In this document: piece after piece, positions 35,582 to 45,500 of the stretch
How the letters are laid out: each line of letters opens with the position of its first letter
Position numbering within the stretch: position 1 is the stretch's first letter
Source of the DNA: JAJRVM01 sp041752115
Lineage (GTDB): Bacteria > Planctomycetota > Planctomycetia > Pirellulales > Pirellulaceae
Direction of reading: 5' to 3'
NCBI GenBank assembly: GCA_041752115.1
Contig: JBGSHS010000058.1
Coordinates: 8,215 to 72,214, forward strand
Length of the DNA: 64,000 nucleotides
Notes under the pieces: generated by a model
Database searches by the model: none
Told to the model about the DNA's origin: nothing
Seen by the model: the letters and a program-made list of their open reading frames with translations, nothing else
Position numbers and translations under genes: made by a program

Positions 35582-36820
35582 CTACTTCCGTTCAAACACG
35601 AGGAACTCTTGATACGGCAGCAGGTCTGAGCGGTCTTCAGTGAGCGTCAAGCCCGCTTCCTGGCACAGTCGGAGTATCTCGGCTTTGGAGACTTTGATCT
35701 CTTCAGGTGGCCCTTGGGGGAGGTCTCCTTCCCGGAAGTCAATCAGCACCAGACGAGCTCCCGTTTGCATCTGCGCGTGGATCGTCCTGAGCCACTCGGC
35801 GCGCTTCTTGACGTGCATCAGCACATCGCACACGAAAACGACGTTGGCACCCAAGGGCAAGTCAGGATCGACTTCTGACTTGGCGACCTGAGCCTGAATG
35901 TTCTTGATTCCATCGTTCAATACCTTGCGGTGGATATGTCGAGCCATTTCCGCCTGGCTGTCGATCGCGACGACACGACCCAGGGGAAGTGCCTTGGCCA
36001 GGCGAAATGTGAAGTATCCGGATCCGGCTCCCACATCGGCCACGATTTCGGTCCCTTTCAGTCCGAGTGCTCTAACGACATCGTTCGGCTTCTGCCATTC
36101 GATCCGATCCTCCCGTTCGAGGAAGGCAATATACTTCTCAACCTCGTCAAACGGCTTGAGGTGTTGCGGGTCAATGCCTGCTTTGCGCAAAGGACATTCG
36201 ATGGGAGGTAAAGGAGTTGGTGCGCTCTGGGGAGCTGCCTTCTCCGCGGCGATCGTCTGAGCAAGCAACGTCGATTCCTTTGCGTATTCTCGTTTCAGCG
36301 ATTCCTCATCCCGGTGGTCCCGCTTCTGATTCACGAGCCGATCAGCGATCCAGACAATGCGGAACTCCGGAGTCTCGATGCCCTTGGCGCTGTGATGGGA
36401 ACCGACGATGCGCGCCACGTGGTCGACCGTCGGCTCGTCGAAAGCCAGCTTCGTCAGTATGGCTCGGGCGATCGGCACTCCGTCGCGTTCGTGGTCTATT
36501 GTTGCCGGCTGGCAGCGACCGATGTCGTGCAGGATGGCGGCCACTGCGACGGTCAACGGATCGGCCTGCAGATCGGAGATCTGGAGTACGCGTTCCGCAC
36601 AGTCCAGGACGTGCAGCGCATGAGCGATCTGCTGCCGATCTTTGCCGAATGCTTCGCGCATAGCCTTGACAACTTCTTCTTTTCGTTCGGGCTCCGAGCG
36701 GCTGGAATCACTCTCATGAGAGCTATCATCCGATGCTGACACTGGACCGCAACAGACGATTGAGAGTGTGAGTGCCAGTCGGCAGGCCCACAAGCTGATG
36801 GGGTGGTTGTCTGTACGCAT
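35582..36820 (-). CDS. Exported fusion of an HD-domain phosphohydrolase and a SAM methyltransferase
   Basis: The 412-residue product has a signal peptide (residues 1-29, core WACRLALTLSIVCCG, cleavage near SAS). An HD domain spans about 50-180, with His67/70, HD (98-99, AILHDIGRC), HH (142-143, GSHHSAKG) and Asp160 (IADRL), a complete metal-binding set. A class I methyltransferase follows at about 240-400, with motif I ADVGAGSGYFTFRLAK and then VVAIDSQ. HD domains hydrolyse phosphomonoesters or phosphodiesters. The ATG at 36820 has GGAGG ten bases upstream. Export of a SAM-dependent enzyme is odd, because SAM is cytoplasmic. The gene is monocistronic and divergent to the pyrophosphatase. Confidence 0.82.
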   Translation of the reverse strand: MRTDNHPISLWACRLALTLSIVCCGPVSASDDSSHESDSSRSEPERKEEVVKAMREAFGKDRQQIAHALHVLDCAERVLQISDLQADPLTVAVAAILHDIGRCQPATIDHERDGVPIARAILTKLAFDEPTVDHVARIVGSHHSAKGIETPEFRIVWIADRLVNQKRDHRDEESLKREYAKESTLLAQTIAAEKAAPQSAPTPLPPIECPLRKAGIDPQHLKPFDEVEKYIAFLEREDRIEWQKPNDVVRALGLKGTEIVADVGAGSGYFTFRLAKALPLGRVVAIDSQAEMARHIHRKVLNDGIKNIQAQVAKSEVDPDLPLGANVVFVCDVLMHVKKRAEWLRTIHAQMQTGARLVLIDFREGDLPQGPPEEIKVSKAEILRLCQEAGLTLTEDRSDLLPYQEFLVFERK

Positions 36821-37171
36821 GAATCAAGATCCTCCACCGACAAGCCTGAAGTCGCGATGTATCCTCTCCCAGTCTAACCGGTGATCCATCGGAGAAGTAG
36901 GCTGCTTTGTCAGCCCTGCGGGAACATGCGTCTTTGATCGTGAGAGCGGCCGAGCGACGACGTAGAACGTCCCTCAGCGACCTGGAGGCTTCCATCTGGC
37001 GAACACACTCTCCGGTGGCAGCCGCGCGCGGATCCCCGCGTGGTGGCCTTCGCTCTGGCAGACGCCCTGCTATACTGGCTGGCAATTCAACCTGGTGCGA
37101 AGCAAGGGAACGCAAGGAGGGGAAGTCGCCCCACTTGCGCCTGACCGTTTTTTTGCAGGAGAGCGACGAAC
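36821..37171. other. Divergent intergenic region
   Basis: 351 bp between the HD-methyltransferase start and the pyrophosphatase start. It must hold both promoters; no gene, repeat or clear promoter could be supported. Confidence 0.5.
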
Positions 37172-37786
37172 GTGAATTTTCCGGCTGCCTTCTATCGGTG
37201 GCGACCACACCCCTGGCACGGGCTCGACGTCGGTCCCGACGCGCCGAGCGTCGTCCACGCCTACATCGAGATCTGCCCGTTCGACCTGGTCAAGTACGAG
37301 GTTGACAAGGAAACCGGCTACCTGCGAGTGGACCGGCCCCAACTCACCTCCTCCCATCCACCCACGCTCTACGGATTCGTTCCCCGGACGTTCTGTGGCC
37401 AGCGCGTGGGCCAACTGATGGAAGGAGCTCGACGCGGCGACGGCGATCCACTTGATATCTGTGTGGTCAGCGAGCGGCCCATTGCCCGAGCTGAAGTGAT
37501 CCTGCGCGCCCGTGTCCTTGGAGGTCTGCCCATGCTGGATCATTCCGAGGCCGACGACAAGATTATTGCGGTACTCAAGGACGATCCGCTCTGGTCACAG
37601 GCCGAGGACTTGTCCGACCTTCCGTCAGCACTGATTCAGCGGCTGCGTCACTACTTTCTCACCTATAAGCTGCTCCCCGGCGAACCAAGCCAGGTATCGA
37701 TCGGCGAGGCCTACGGCCGCTCCCACGCGGAGACCGTCGTTCGTGCCGCCATGGAGGACTACGAAGGAGAATACGGTAACGGCTGA
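37172..37786 (+). CDS. ppa: Inorganic pyrophosphatase, family I
   Basis: The 204-residue protein carries the family I signature GDGDPLD (residues 89-95) and the second metal cluster SEADDKIIAV (125-134). A substrate lysine region, KYEVDKETG, lies near 41. Family I enzymes hydrolyse pyrophosphate to two phosphates in the cytoplasm with Mg2+, pulling biosynthetic reactions forward. The usual bacterial form is about 175 residues; this one is longer at the N-terminus and in the C-terminal half, as in some diverged members. The start is GTG 37172, with AGGAG nine bases ahead. It converges with the ceramidase-like gene 38 bases away. Confidence 0.92.
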   Translation: MNFPAAFYRWRPHPWHGLDVGPDAPSVVHAYIEICPFDLVKYEVDKETGYLRVDRPQLTSSHPPTLYGFVPRTFCGQRVGQLMEGARRGDGDPLDICVVSERPIARAEVILRARVLGGLPMLDHSEADDKIIAVLKDDPLWSQAEDLSDLPSALIQRLRHYFLTYKLLPGEPSQVSIGEAYGRSHAETVVRAAMEDYEGEYGNG

Positions 37787-37824
37787 CGGAACGACGCGTC
37801 GGCTGCGTGAGAAGCCGACAGGTG

Positions 37825-39168
37825 TCATTCGTTGTTCTTCAGCTCCTTCAGGATATTCAAGGATTCGTCTCGGAACATCTCCCCGGCTCGAATCGACAGA
37901 AAAGAGTGCTCGCCAAACCAGGTTTCGTAGCCGCCTACTTGGAAGGCGTGGCGAGTGGGTACATAGCCGCATGCGCCATTGGTGAGCGTGGCGACCATAG
38001 TGGTCCTGAATGGAGAGGCTTCTTTGATCCGCATGCCGATTTCGCAGAACAGTTCGGACGGATTCGTCACGATGGCAAAGTCGTCCCCGATTCGGATTCC
38101 GGTGAAACTAATCGGGTAGGTCGGCTTCGCCTGCTTCTGCATTTCCTCAAATGCTCTTCGGTAGTGTTCGAGCTGGCTCTTCCACTTCAGCGATACTTCC
38201 TCGGTGTTGAACTGGGGGTGATCTCTGCCGGGCACTTGTTCTTCTCGTCCTGCGATGTGCAGGATCGGGCGAGTAATGAAGTCCAACCTCTTCAAGCTCT
38301 CGACAATCCCCACCCCGATCTTCTCGCCCATCATTGGTTGTGGCTGGTTGTAGGCCGGGTTTACGTCACCACTTGAGCCGAGGAGAAACAGAGCTGGGAC
38401 GTCGTATCCCAGGTGCTGGTTGACAATCTGCTGAACGTGGCCGGGATAATCGGCCGATATGACGGCCGTTCGCGCGTTGGCAGGGTGACAGGCATAGTTG
38501 TAGAGAATCGCTTTGTGTCGGCCGCTCGGATCGACCACGGCCAAGACCGCCAGTTCCAGATCGGCCGGGCCCGCCGCAGGATAAGTGTGGTTTTCGGAGT
38601 CTTCGAGCTGCCATCGATTCCAGCATTGTCCGTCAATGAGTATCCGGCGGTTGCGCGACACTCCATCGACGGTTCCCTTCGATATGCCGATGGCACATGG
38701 CGTCAGGTCGCTGACGGCCAACGCCACCGTTTTGCCAATCGTGGTCACCAGCCGGTCATCGTAGTAGCTCCAGAGTGGACCGGAGTGCGTATGGGAGGCA
38801 CAAATGATGATATGACTGGCCGGGATATGGCTTGTCTGCTCGATGGTTTGTCTGGCCTGATTCGCCAAGTCCGCCGGGTACTTGAGCGTGTCCAACGTGA
38901 CGATGGCGGCGGTTTCTGATCCCGCCGAGATGACGATCGCTTTGACAAACAGATGTGTGTCGAGGGAAGAGGTCTTTTGAGGCGAGGGAGATCCGGCCAG
39001 AGTGACTTCATCGCGTGGCGTAATATCGAGGCTGGCCACGCCCACCTGGAAGATGCTGTGAGTTTCCGTCGCTGGATCTGCCGGCGGACCCTCGTCAGGC
39101 AGTGCCGGCCCGGCGATCACAACGACAGCCAGGCACAGCATCAAGGTGTGAAAATGAACTGATCGCAT
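37825..39168 (-). CDS. Exported neutral/alkaline ceramidase-like hydrolase
   Basis: The 447-residue protein has a signal peptide (about 1-24) and fits the N-terminal catalytic part of neutral/alkaline non-lysosomal ceramidases (PF04734). Visible are VGVASLDITPRD at the mature start, ASHTHSGP (residues 124-131, zinc histidines), YNYACHPANA (about 223-232) and LLGSSGDVNPAY. Ceramidases cleave the amide of ceramide. Planctomycetes encode many such proteins, and most probably act on other substrates. It is shorter than classical enzymes (about 650) because the C-terminal Ig-like domain is missing. The ATG at 39168 has GAGGT upstream. It is monocistronic. Confidence 0.85.
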   Translation of the reverse strand: MRSVHFHTLMLCLAVVVIAGPALPDEGPPADPATETHSIFQVGVASLDITPRDEVTLAGSPSPQKTSSLDTHLFVKAIVISAGSETAAIVTLDTLKYPADLANQARQTIEQTSHIPASHIIICASHTHSGPLWSYYDDRLVTTIGKTVALAVSDLTPCAIGISKGTVDGVSRNRRILIDGQCWNRWQLEDSENHTYPAAGPADLELAVLAVVDPSGRHKAILYNYACHPANARTAVISADYPGHVQQIVNQHLGYDVPALFLLGSSGDVNPAYNQPQPMMGEKIGVGIVESLKRLDFITRPILHIAGREEQVPGRDHPQFNTEEVSLKWKSQLEHYRRAFEEMQKQAKPTYPISFTGIRIGDDFAIVTNPSELFCEIGMRIKEASPFRTTMVATLTNGACGYVPTRHAFQVGGYETWFGEHSFLSIRAGEMFRDESLNILKELKNNE

Positions 39169-39599
39169 GGTCAAAACCTCATACCGGCAGGTCGAAGCGT
39201 GCCAAGAAGAGTGCAAGGCCAGTTTCCTGGTTCTGATTGCCGATGCACACTTTCTACTCACTCTGCCTCCCTCGGCGCGAGTGGTCAACTCAATATAGTC
39301 GGTCGACCGCGTCGCTCACAGCGTTGCTCAAGTCGTTTTCGGTAGGCCACAATGTGGCCGGTTGGTGGCCCCTGGCAGCAGTTCGGCGTCGCCGCTGGAA
39401 TACCACAACCACCTCACATCCAGCTGGCTTGTCCGGCTCCAGCAGGCAAGGAATTACGAGCGTGTGAAGCGGTTCGCGCACGCGCCGCGAGTTGCCAGTG
39501 TGCGGACTGTCAATGACGGAGCACTTGTGAACGCGAGGGTCCACAAGTGCTCTGTTGCCATCGAGATGGCGTCACACGGAAATCGGTGTGCACACCGCC
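39169..39599. other. Intergenic region between the ceramidase-like gene and the giant gene
   Basis: 431 bp without a supported gene. It contains the hairpin at 39519-39552 near the end of the giant gene and presumably the ceramidase-like promoter. Confidence 0.5.
39519..39552 (-). terminator. Perfect 11-bp hairpin after the giant gene
   Basis: GAGCACTTGTG and CACAAGTGCTC form a perfect stem around a 12-base loop, 48 bases beyond the minus-strand stop codon at 39600. There is no T-run, so termination is only suggested by position. Confidence 0.4.
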
Positions 39600-42500
39600 T
39601 TAGAACCGGAAATCCGGAGTAATCCGCGTTCTGCGGTGTGCAGGGAGATGAGTGGCCAGTTGCGATATCTCCGGAGTCAATCGATCGGTGAGCCAATCCA
39701 CGTCTGCATCGTCCCAGACGGTCACGTCGTCGGAGGAGTTCACTTGGGCTCGGACGGCCTGGTCGAGCCGGTTCGGCAGCGGGGCCACTCCAGGCAGTTG
39801 CGAAATCGCGTAGTGCGGGGTAGTCACGCTTCCGGGCAATCTGCCGGTCTGCGAAGCGTTCGAGATCGATCCGATCGATGGTGTCCTGGTTGGTGGTGTG
39901 ACTGTTGTCGGATCAACCGCAGAGACCTGTTCAGCAGCGGACGCGTCGTCGCGGCCGTTGTTGAGGAGGTGAATTACCAGGAGGACGTCGGCCGGTGACA
40001 GGAATCCGTCTCCGTTCACGTCAAAAAATGGATCGGGCGAATCACCTGCACGTTCTGGTGGCAAGCGATGAGTGCCGTTGGTATTGAGGCGGCTGATCAG
40101 CAACAGCGCGTCGATCGGTGTGACCTGGCCATCGTTACTGACATCCTGTCGTCGCGCACGGTTCGACCACGGAGATGCCGCGGGAGCGTCAGTGGTGATC
40201 GTGGATGCGGCAACCGCTTCTCCATCGGCATCGGCAGCGGGCACCAGCGGGGTGATCTGGCGAATAGAGAGGACGTATTCACCGACGGTACTCCCCCCTG
40301 CGATTTCCACGTAATACGTTCCGGCAGCGCCTGCTGGCACGACATACTCCAGGAACGCGTTACCGCTGTCGGCATTCGTGGCAACAAGGATACCATCCTG
40401 GTTGTACAGACGCACGACTGGAGCGAGGTCGTTTACAAACTCACCTGGTCCCGCGGAGGGCGTGGACGTTTCCATCACGATCGTGTGGCCTTCCAAGGCC
40501 TCCAGCTGATAGTAATCCGAATCGGCGACGCTCAATAAGAGCGAGCGGGTGTTGTTCACATCCGCGGAGTAGCCGAACATGGCCTGATATCCACCGTTGA
40601 TGTCGATGGACGATACCGACGCGCCCAGGGCGAAGTACTGTCCCTTGGCCAGGTTGAGTGCAGCAATCGCATCGCTGTTGAGGTCGATCGTGATATCTGA
40701 GTAATACTCGGATGACCACACATCCCGGGCGCCAAAGACGCTTCCGTCTCCCAGATCCTCGAAAATGTCGACTCGCTCCGGGATCCCAGCGGTGAGTTCG
40801 TCGATCGGCGTTGTGACCGCCGAGAGCTGCAGAGTCTCCACGCCTTGCGACATGTAGGTTTCGGCCGTGTACACCTGAAACCGTGCGCCCACGATCGTCT
40901 CGTTGCTCGACAGTCCGCTCAGGTCGAACGCAAAAAACCCGCGATATTCGCCCAGGTAGCCCCATTCGGGCGGGAGATAGCCGGTGAAGTAGTCCGTGTT
41001 GAAGGGATCATGGTTGCCCAAGGGATCGTACGTACCGGAATCGAACGCATCGACGGTCAGTAGGCGTGGTACGAGCGCGCCCAGTATGACCTGACCGTTC
41101 GCGTCCTGCGTGTGATTCAACGATTGAGCCAACGCAAAGTTGTCATTCTCTTCCAGGCTGATGCCTGCTCCCCGGGTCACAATCAAGCTGTACGCGCTGG
41201 GCGTCGACGAGACACTCAGTTGGTACTGACCTGGTACGGGAGCAACAAAGTTGGCAAGCAGGAGTTGGAATTCCGGTGTGCCTGTCGACGAGGTTACTAA
41301 GGGAGTTCCGTCGGGTGCGTAGAGGGTCAACCGCTGTTCGGCAGGGAAGTTCAACAACACGGAAACGGTCGAGCTGTCAAAGGCGGCGGCCACGATGTCG
41401 AGCGTATCATCCTCGTTCAGGTTTCCCACGGTAAGACCGTACGGACCATATCCGACGTCGGCAGTCCGTCTGTCGCCGAACACGCCGCCCGCATCGTTCA
41501 GCAGGATCGAGACAACTCCTCCGCTGTAGGACTCATTGTAGTACGATCCGGTGATGATGTCTCTGTCGCCGTCACCGTCGGCGTCTCCGAGGGCTAGAGA
41601 GAGAGCATCATATCCGGCGGTGGAATAGGTTCCCGATGGATCGAAACCTCCTGCGTCATTGTTGTTCCATATCGTGACCTGATTGTCGTACATGTTGGCC
41701 GTGGCAATATCGGGCAGATCGTCTCCGTTGAGATCTGCCACCGCGACCGCGCTGTTGTAATATCCGGCAAACAGCGGCGATCGAATGAATGTACTGTCTC
41801 CCAGGTTGTACAACAGAGTCAGTGATTCTCCTGCGTACCCGCCATAGAGATTCGCAGTTATCACGTCCAGGCCGTTCTCGCCGTCGAGGTCTGCGAGGGT
41901 TACATCGTTAGGAGCGTCGCCGACAGCATAGACCATCGGTGCAGCGAACGTCCCATCTCCCAGATTCCTATTGGGCAGAATAAAGATGGCGTAGACGTAA
42001 TTGACCATGTCATAGCCGGCGGTGACGATGTCCGGAGCTCCGTCACCCGTCACATCTCCTACGGCAACGCTGACGTTGTCCGAGCCAGCAGAGTACCCGA
42101 CGGCTGGTTCAAAGGTACCGTCCCCTCGGCCCAGCATGACAGACACGCTTCCTGTATCGTATGCTCCATAGTAATTGGCGATGACCGCATCCAGATTGCC
42201 ATCTCCGTTGACATCTGCCAACTGAACGTCTTGTGGGGTGGCCCCGTAGCCAAAAGTGCTCGGTTCGCCAAAGGTGCCGTCAGCGGTTCCAAGAAGCAAT
42301 TCGCAGTTTCCGTAAGCGCTGGCCGCCACAATATCCTGGAATCCGTCGTGATTGACGTCTCCTAAAGCCACCGCCGCAGGAGCGTAGCTGTAATAGTCAT
42401 TGCGTACAAACGAGGATGATGTCGCCGTGTCGAGCTGGACGGCCACCGTCAACTCTTGTCCTGTGCCAAGTTCGAAGGCATAGAAATCTTCATTGCCAGA

Positions 42501-45500
42501 ATCGCCACGCACGGCCCCACGACTCGCACCATTCGCCAAAGAAACAAAGCTCCCTTCGATGGACTGCGCTGACGCAGGGTCATTGTTGGTGTGACCACCG
42601 ACGGTTTCTTCCTCCAGGGCCGCATTCAATAACAGTTCCAAGCTGTACTGGCCCCCGGTGCCGTTGATGCTGCTTACGGCGATCGTATAGACACCGGCTT
42701 GGCTGATAGGGGCCGTCTGCAAGAGCACGATACGACCAGGATCGCTGCCGCTGGCTGTTGCAATCGAACTCCCGTCGGGGGCCAGGAGTTCGACAGAACC
42801 TGTTACGCTGTCGGCGGCACTGAGTTGCAGAGTGACCGTCTGGTTGGCATCGAGGGAGATCGTCCATTCGTCCACGTCTCCAGCAGGCATCAAGGTGCCA
42901 GTTGCAGCGAACGGGGTCTCGTAGATCAAGCTGCCGCGGGGAGCCACGGGCTGCAGTGGAACCGGAACCGCACGAATGCCTGCATCGGTGGTGAATTGCA
43001 GGTAGTATGTCCCACCTTCCACCAAATCACCGTCACCATCCAGATGAAGCCCTCCAAGATCGTGATAGAGATAACTGTCACCGGTGAACTCGATGGTGAA
43101 CGTGTCTTCAGGCAGGTCATCGTAGACCACCGTCAACACCGTTGCATCCGAGTTCCATGCCAAGCTGGATGGATAATGGTAGCCCGACAGTTGGCCGACG
43201 GCCGCGACGTTCCAATCGTAGATGGTGGTCGTGTCCATGGCTTCCGAGAACGTCACGTCCACGCTGACTTGGCCTGCGGTCACAACCGCGTCCTGTGACG
43301 GACTGGTGGTGACGATCACAGGTGGTGTGGTGTCCAGCCAGAAACTTCCCGTATACGCCTGCAAATTCGTGCTCTGGATATCGCGGATCGAGTTACTGGC
43401 GAGGGAGAACGTGTTGAGTCCCTCCTGGGCCAGCGCATAACCTTGGGGCAGCGACGTCAATTCGATGATGCCGAAAACATCAGATTCATACCAGGTGTGG
43501 ACAGAATCCCACAGGTCATTCCAGGCACCGTTGTTCGTCCCTGGATCAAAGTTGATCTGGACCGCGTCCTCGCCGGGCGGGACATTATCGGGCTGACCGG
43601 GAGACCAGTTGATATAGTCCACCGGTTCTCCGCTGACCCACTCGAATTGCCCCTCTTGGGCGAAGTCGTTCAAGCCGATCCAGAATGAGCGGTATTCGGT
43701 ACCAGAGAAGAAGACGCGTTTCAGGAAATTCTGTTCCGCCTGACCATTCACCGTAACGAGATTTCCTCCCAGCGACACCGCCTCGGCCTGGGATTCCAGC
43801 CACGGCAGAGCACTGGACGTCAAGACGTAGTAATGGTTGTTGCCGCCCAGGTCGGGGGTCCACTGGAATGCCAGGCCATTGCGGAACTGGACGGTGTTGC
43901 CGTCCACGGGTGTAACTGCCAGTGCAGGAACACCATTGAGAAGCAGGTCGTTGGGCTGCAAGGTGGGGAGCAGGACCGTGTCATTGAAACTGACCTGCAA
44001 CTCCTGGGGAGCTTTGTACACGCGGCTCCCTTCGCTTGGCATCGTATCGGTCACCGCAAAGGGCTCAACCACCGTCGTCGCGCCCTTAATCGACAGGAAA
44101 TACTCCCCTACCGCGGCGTCAACGGCGTCTGCTGCTGAAGCTACCTGAATGTAGAACCGTCCTCCTGCGTTCTTGGGAACCTTGTAGCGGAGGAGAGCGT
44201 TTCGTCCGTCGTCGGCGCCATCGTCGTTACTGGCCAGCAGATTCCCGGCACTGTCATACAGGCGCAGCAGGGGGTCGAGCCTGTTGGCTGGTTCTCCCGC
44301 GCCACCGGCTGGAGTGTAGGATTGAATTTCGAGCATTCGATTTCCATCCACCAGCACCTCGTAGAAATCGGAATCGGTCATGGTCAGTTCGAGTGAGGGA
44401 GTGGTGGCCCACCAATTTGACATGCCGAAGATGTTCTGTTGCTGCCACCACTGCTCATAATCGATCGAGGTGACGACCCCTCCCAGTGCAAAGGTCCCAC
44501 CCAAGGCTGCATTGATGTCGGCTACCGCGTAGGCGTTCAAATCGATGTTGATGTCTGTAAGGGCCTCCGCGGTATACACGTCCCGCGCCGCGTAATCTTG
44601 ACCCGTCCCCAGGTCTTCGAAGATGTCGTTTCTGTTGGAGCCACCGGCAACTACCTGGTCAACCGGTGTGGTCACGTCGACTAACTGGAGTGTCTCGACT
44701 CCGTCATTCGTGACCAGGTTTCTGACATTCACGCTGAACACGGCATTGGTTACCTGAGCGTCTTCAGGGAGTTGGCTCAGGTCAAACGCAAAGAAGTCGC
44801 GGAACTCGCCATATTGCGGCAAGTAGCCCGTCGTGTAGTTATTGTCGCCGGGATTGTGATATCCTCCCAGATACCAGCCGGCGTCGAATACATTGACGGT
44901 CGCGGCATGGTTCTCCAAGGAACCGGACACCCAGCGGCGGCCAGCGACTTCCGGGGATGTGACTTCCTGAGCTGTCTCGAGACTGTCGTTACGTTCGGCT
45001 TCAACCACCATGTCCTGTGCGACGACCAGGCTGTACGTGACTCCGGCCTCCGACGTGACCTTGAGGTAATACGTGCCGCTGGTGGTGGCCACAAAATTGC
45101 GGATCACCTGAGCGTTCTGCTCCGCATCATCTTGACTGCTGACGGCGAGCGGGGCGCCGGCTGGACTCATCAGAGCGATCTGTGCGTCCCTGCCTTCAAG
45201 AACATTTAGCACGAAGGTGGCCGACTGGCCTGTTGCCATCTTGAAGCGATACCAATCGGCGGGATCGGGTGGAGTATCAAAGGCGATCTGTGTTACCAGT
45301 CCGTAAGGAGAATGCTCGTAATTGCGGTATCCAACAGTGCCCCACTCGGCGTCGACCGATTCGGCAAAGATGCGAGTTGTCGCATCATCGGCGGCTGGAT
45401 ACGAGGTGGCTTCAAAGTAGGCTGGAAACGAGTAATTAGAGTCGCGAACCAGGAAGTCGACGAGCAGATCACCTCGACTTGGATCGTAGACGAAGGTGTC

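Noticed and set aside
37172..39168. Functional link between pyrophosphatase and the ceramidase-like gene
   Set aside because: They are convergent with only 38 bp between them and share no pathway; the proximity looks incidental.
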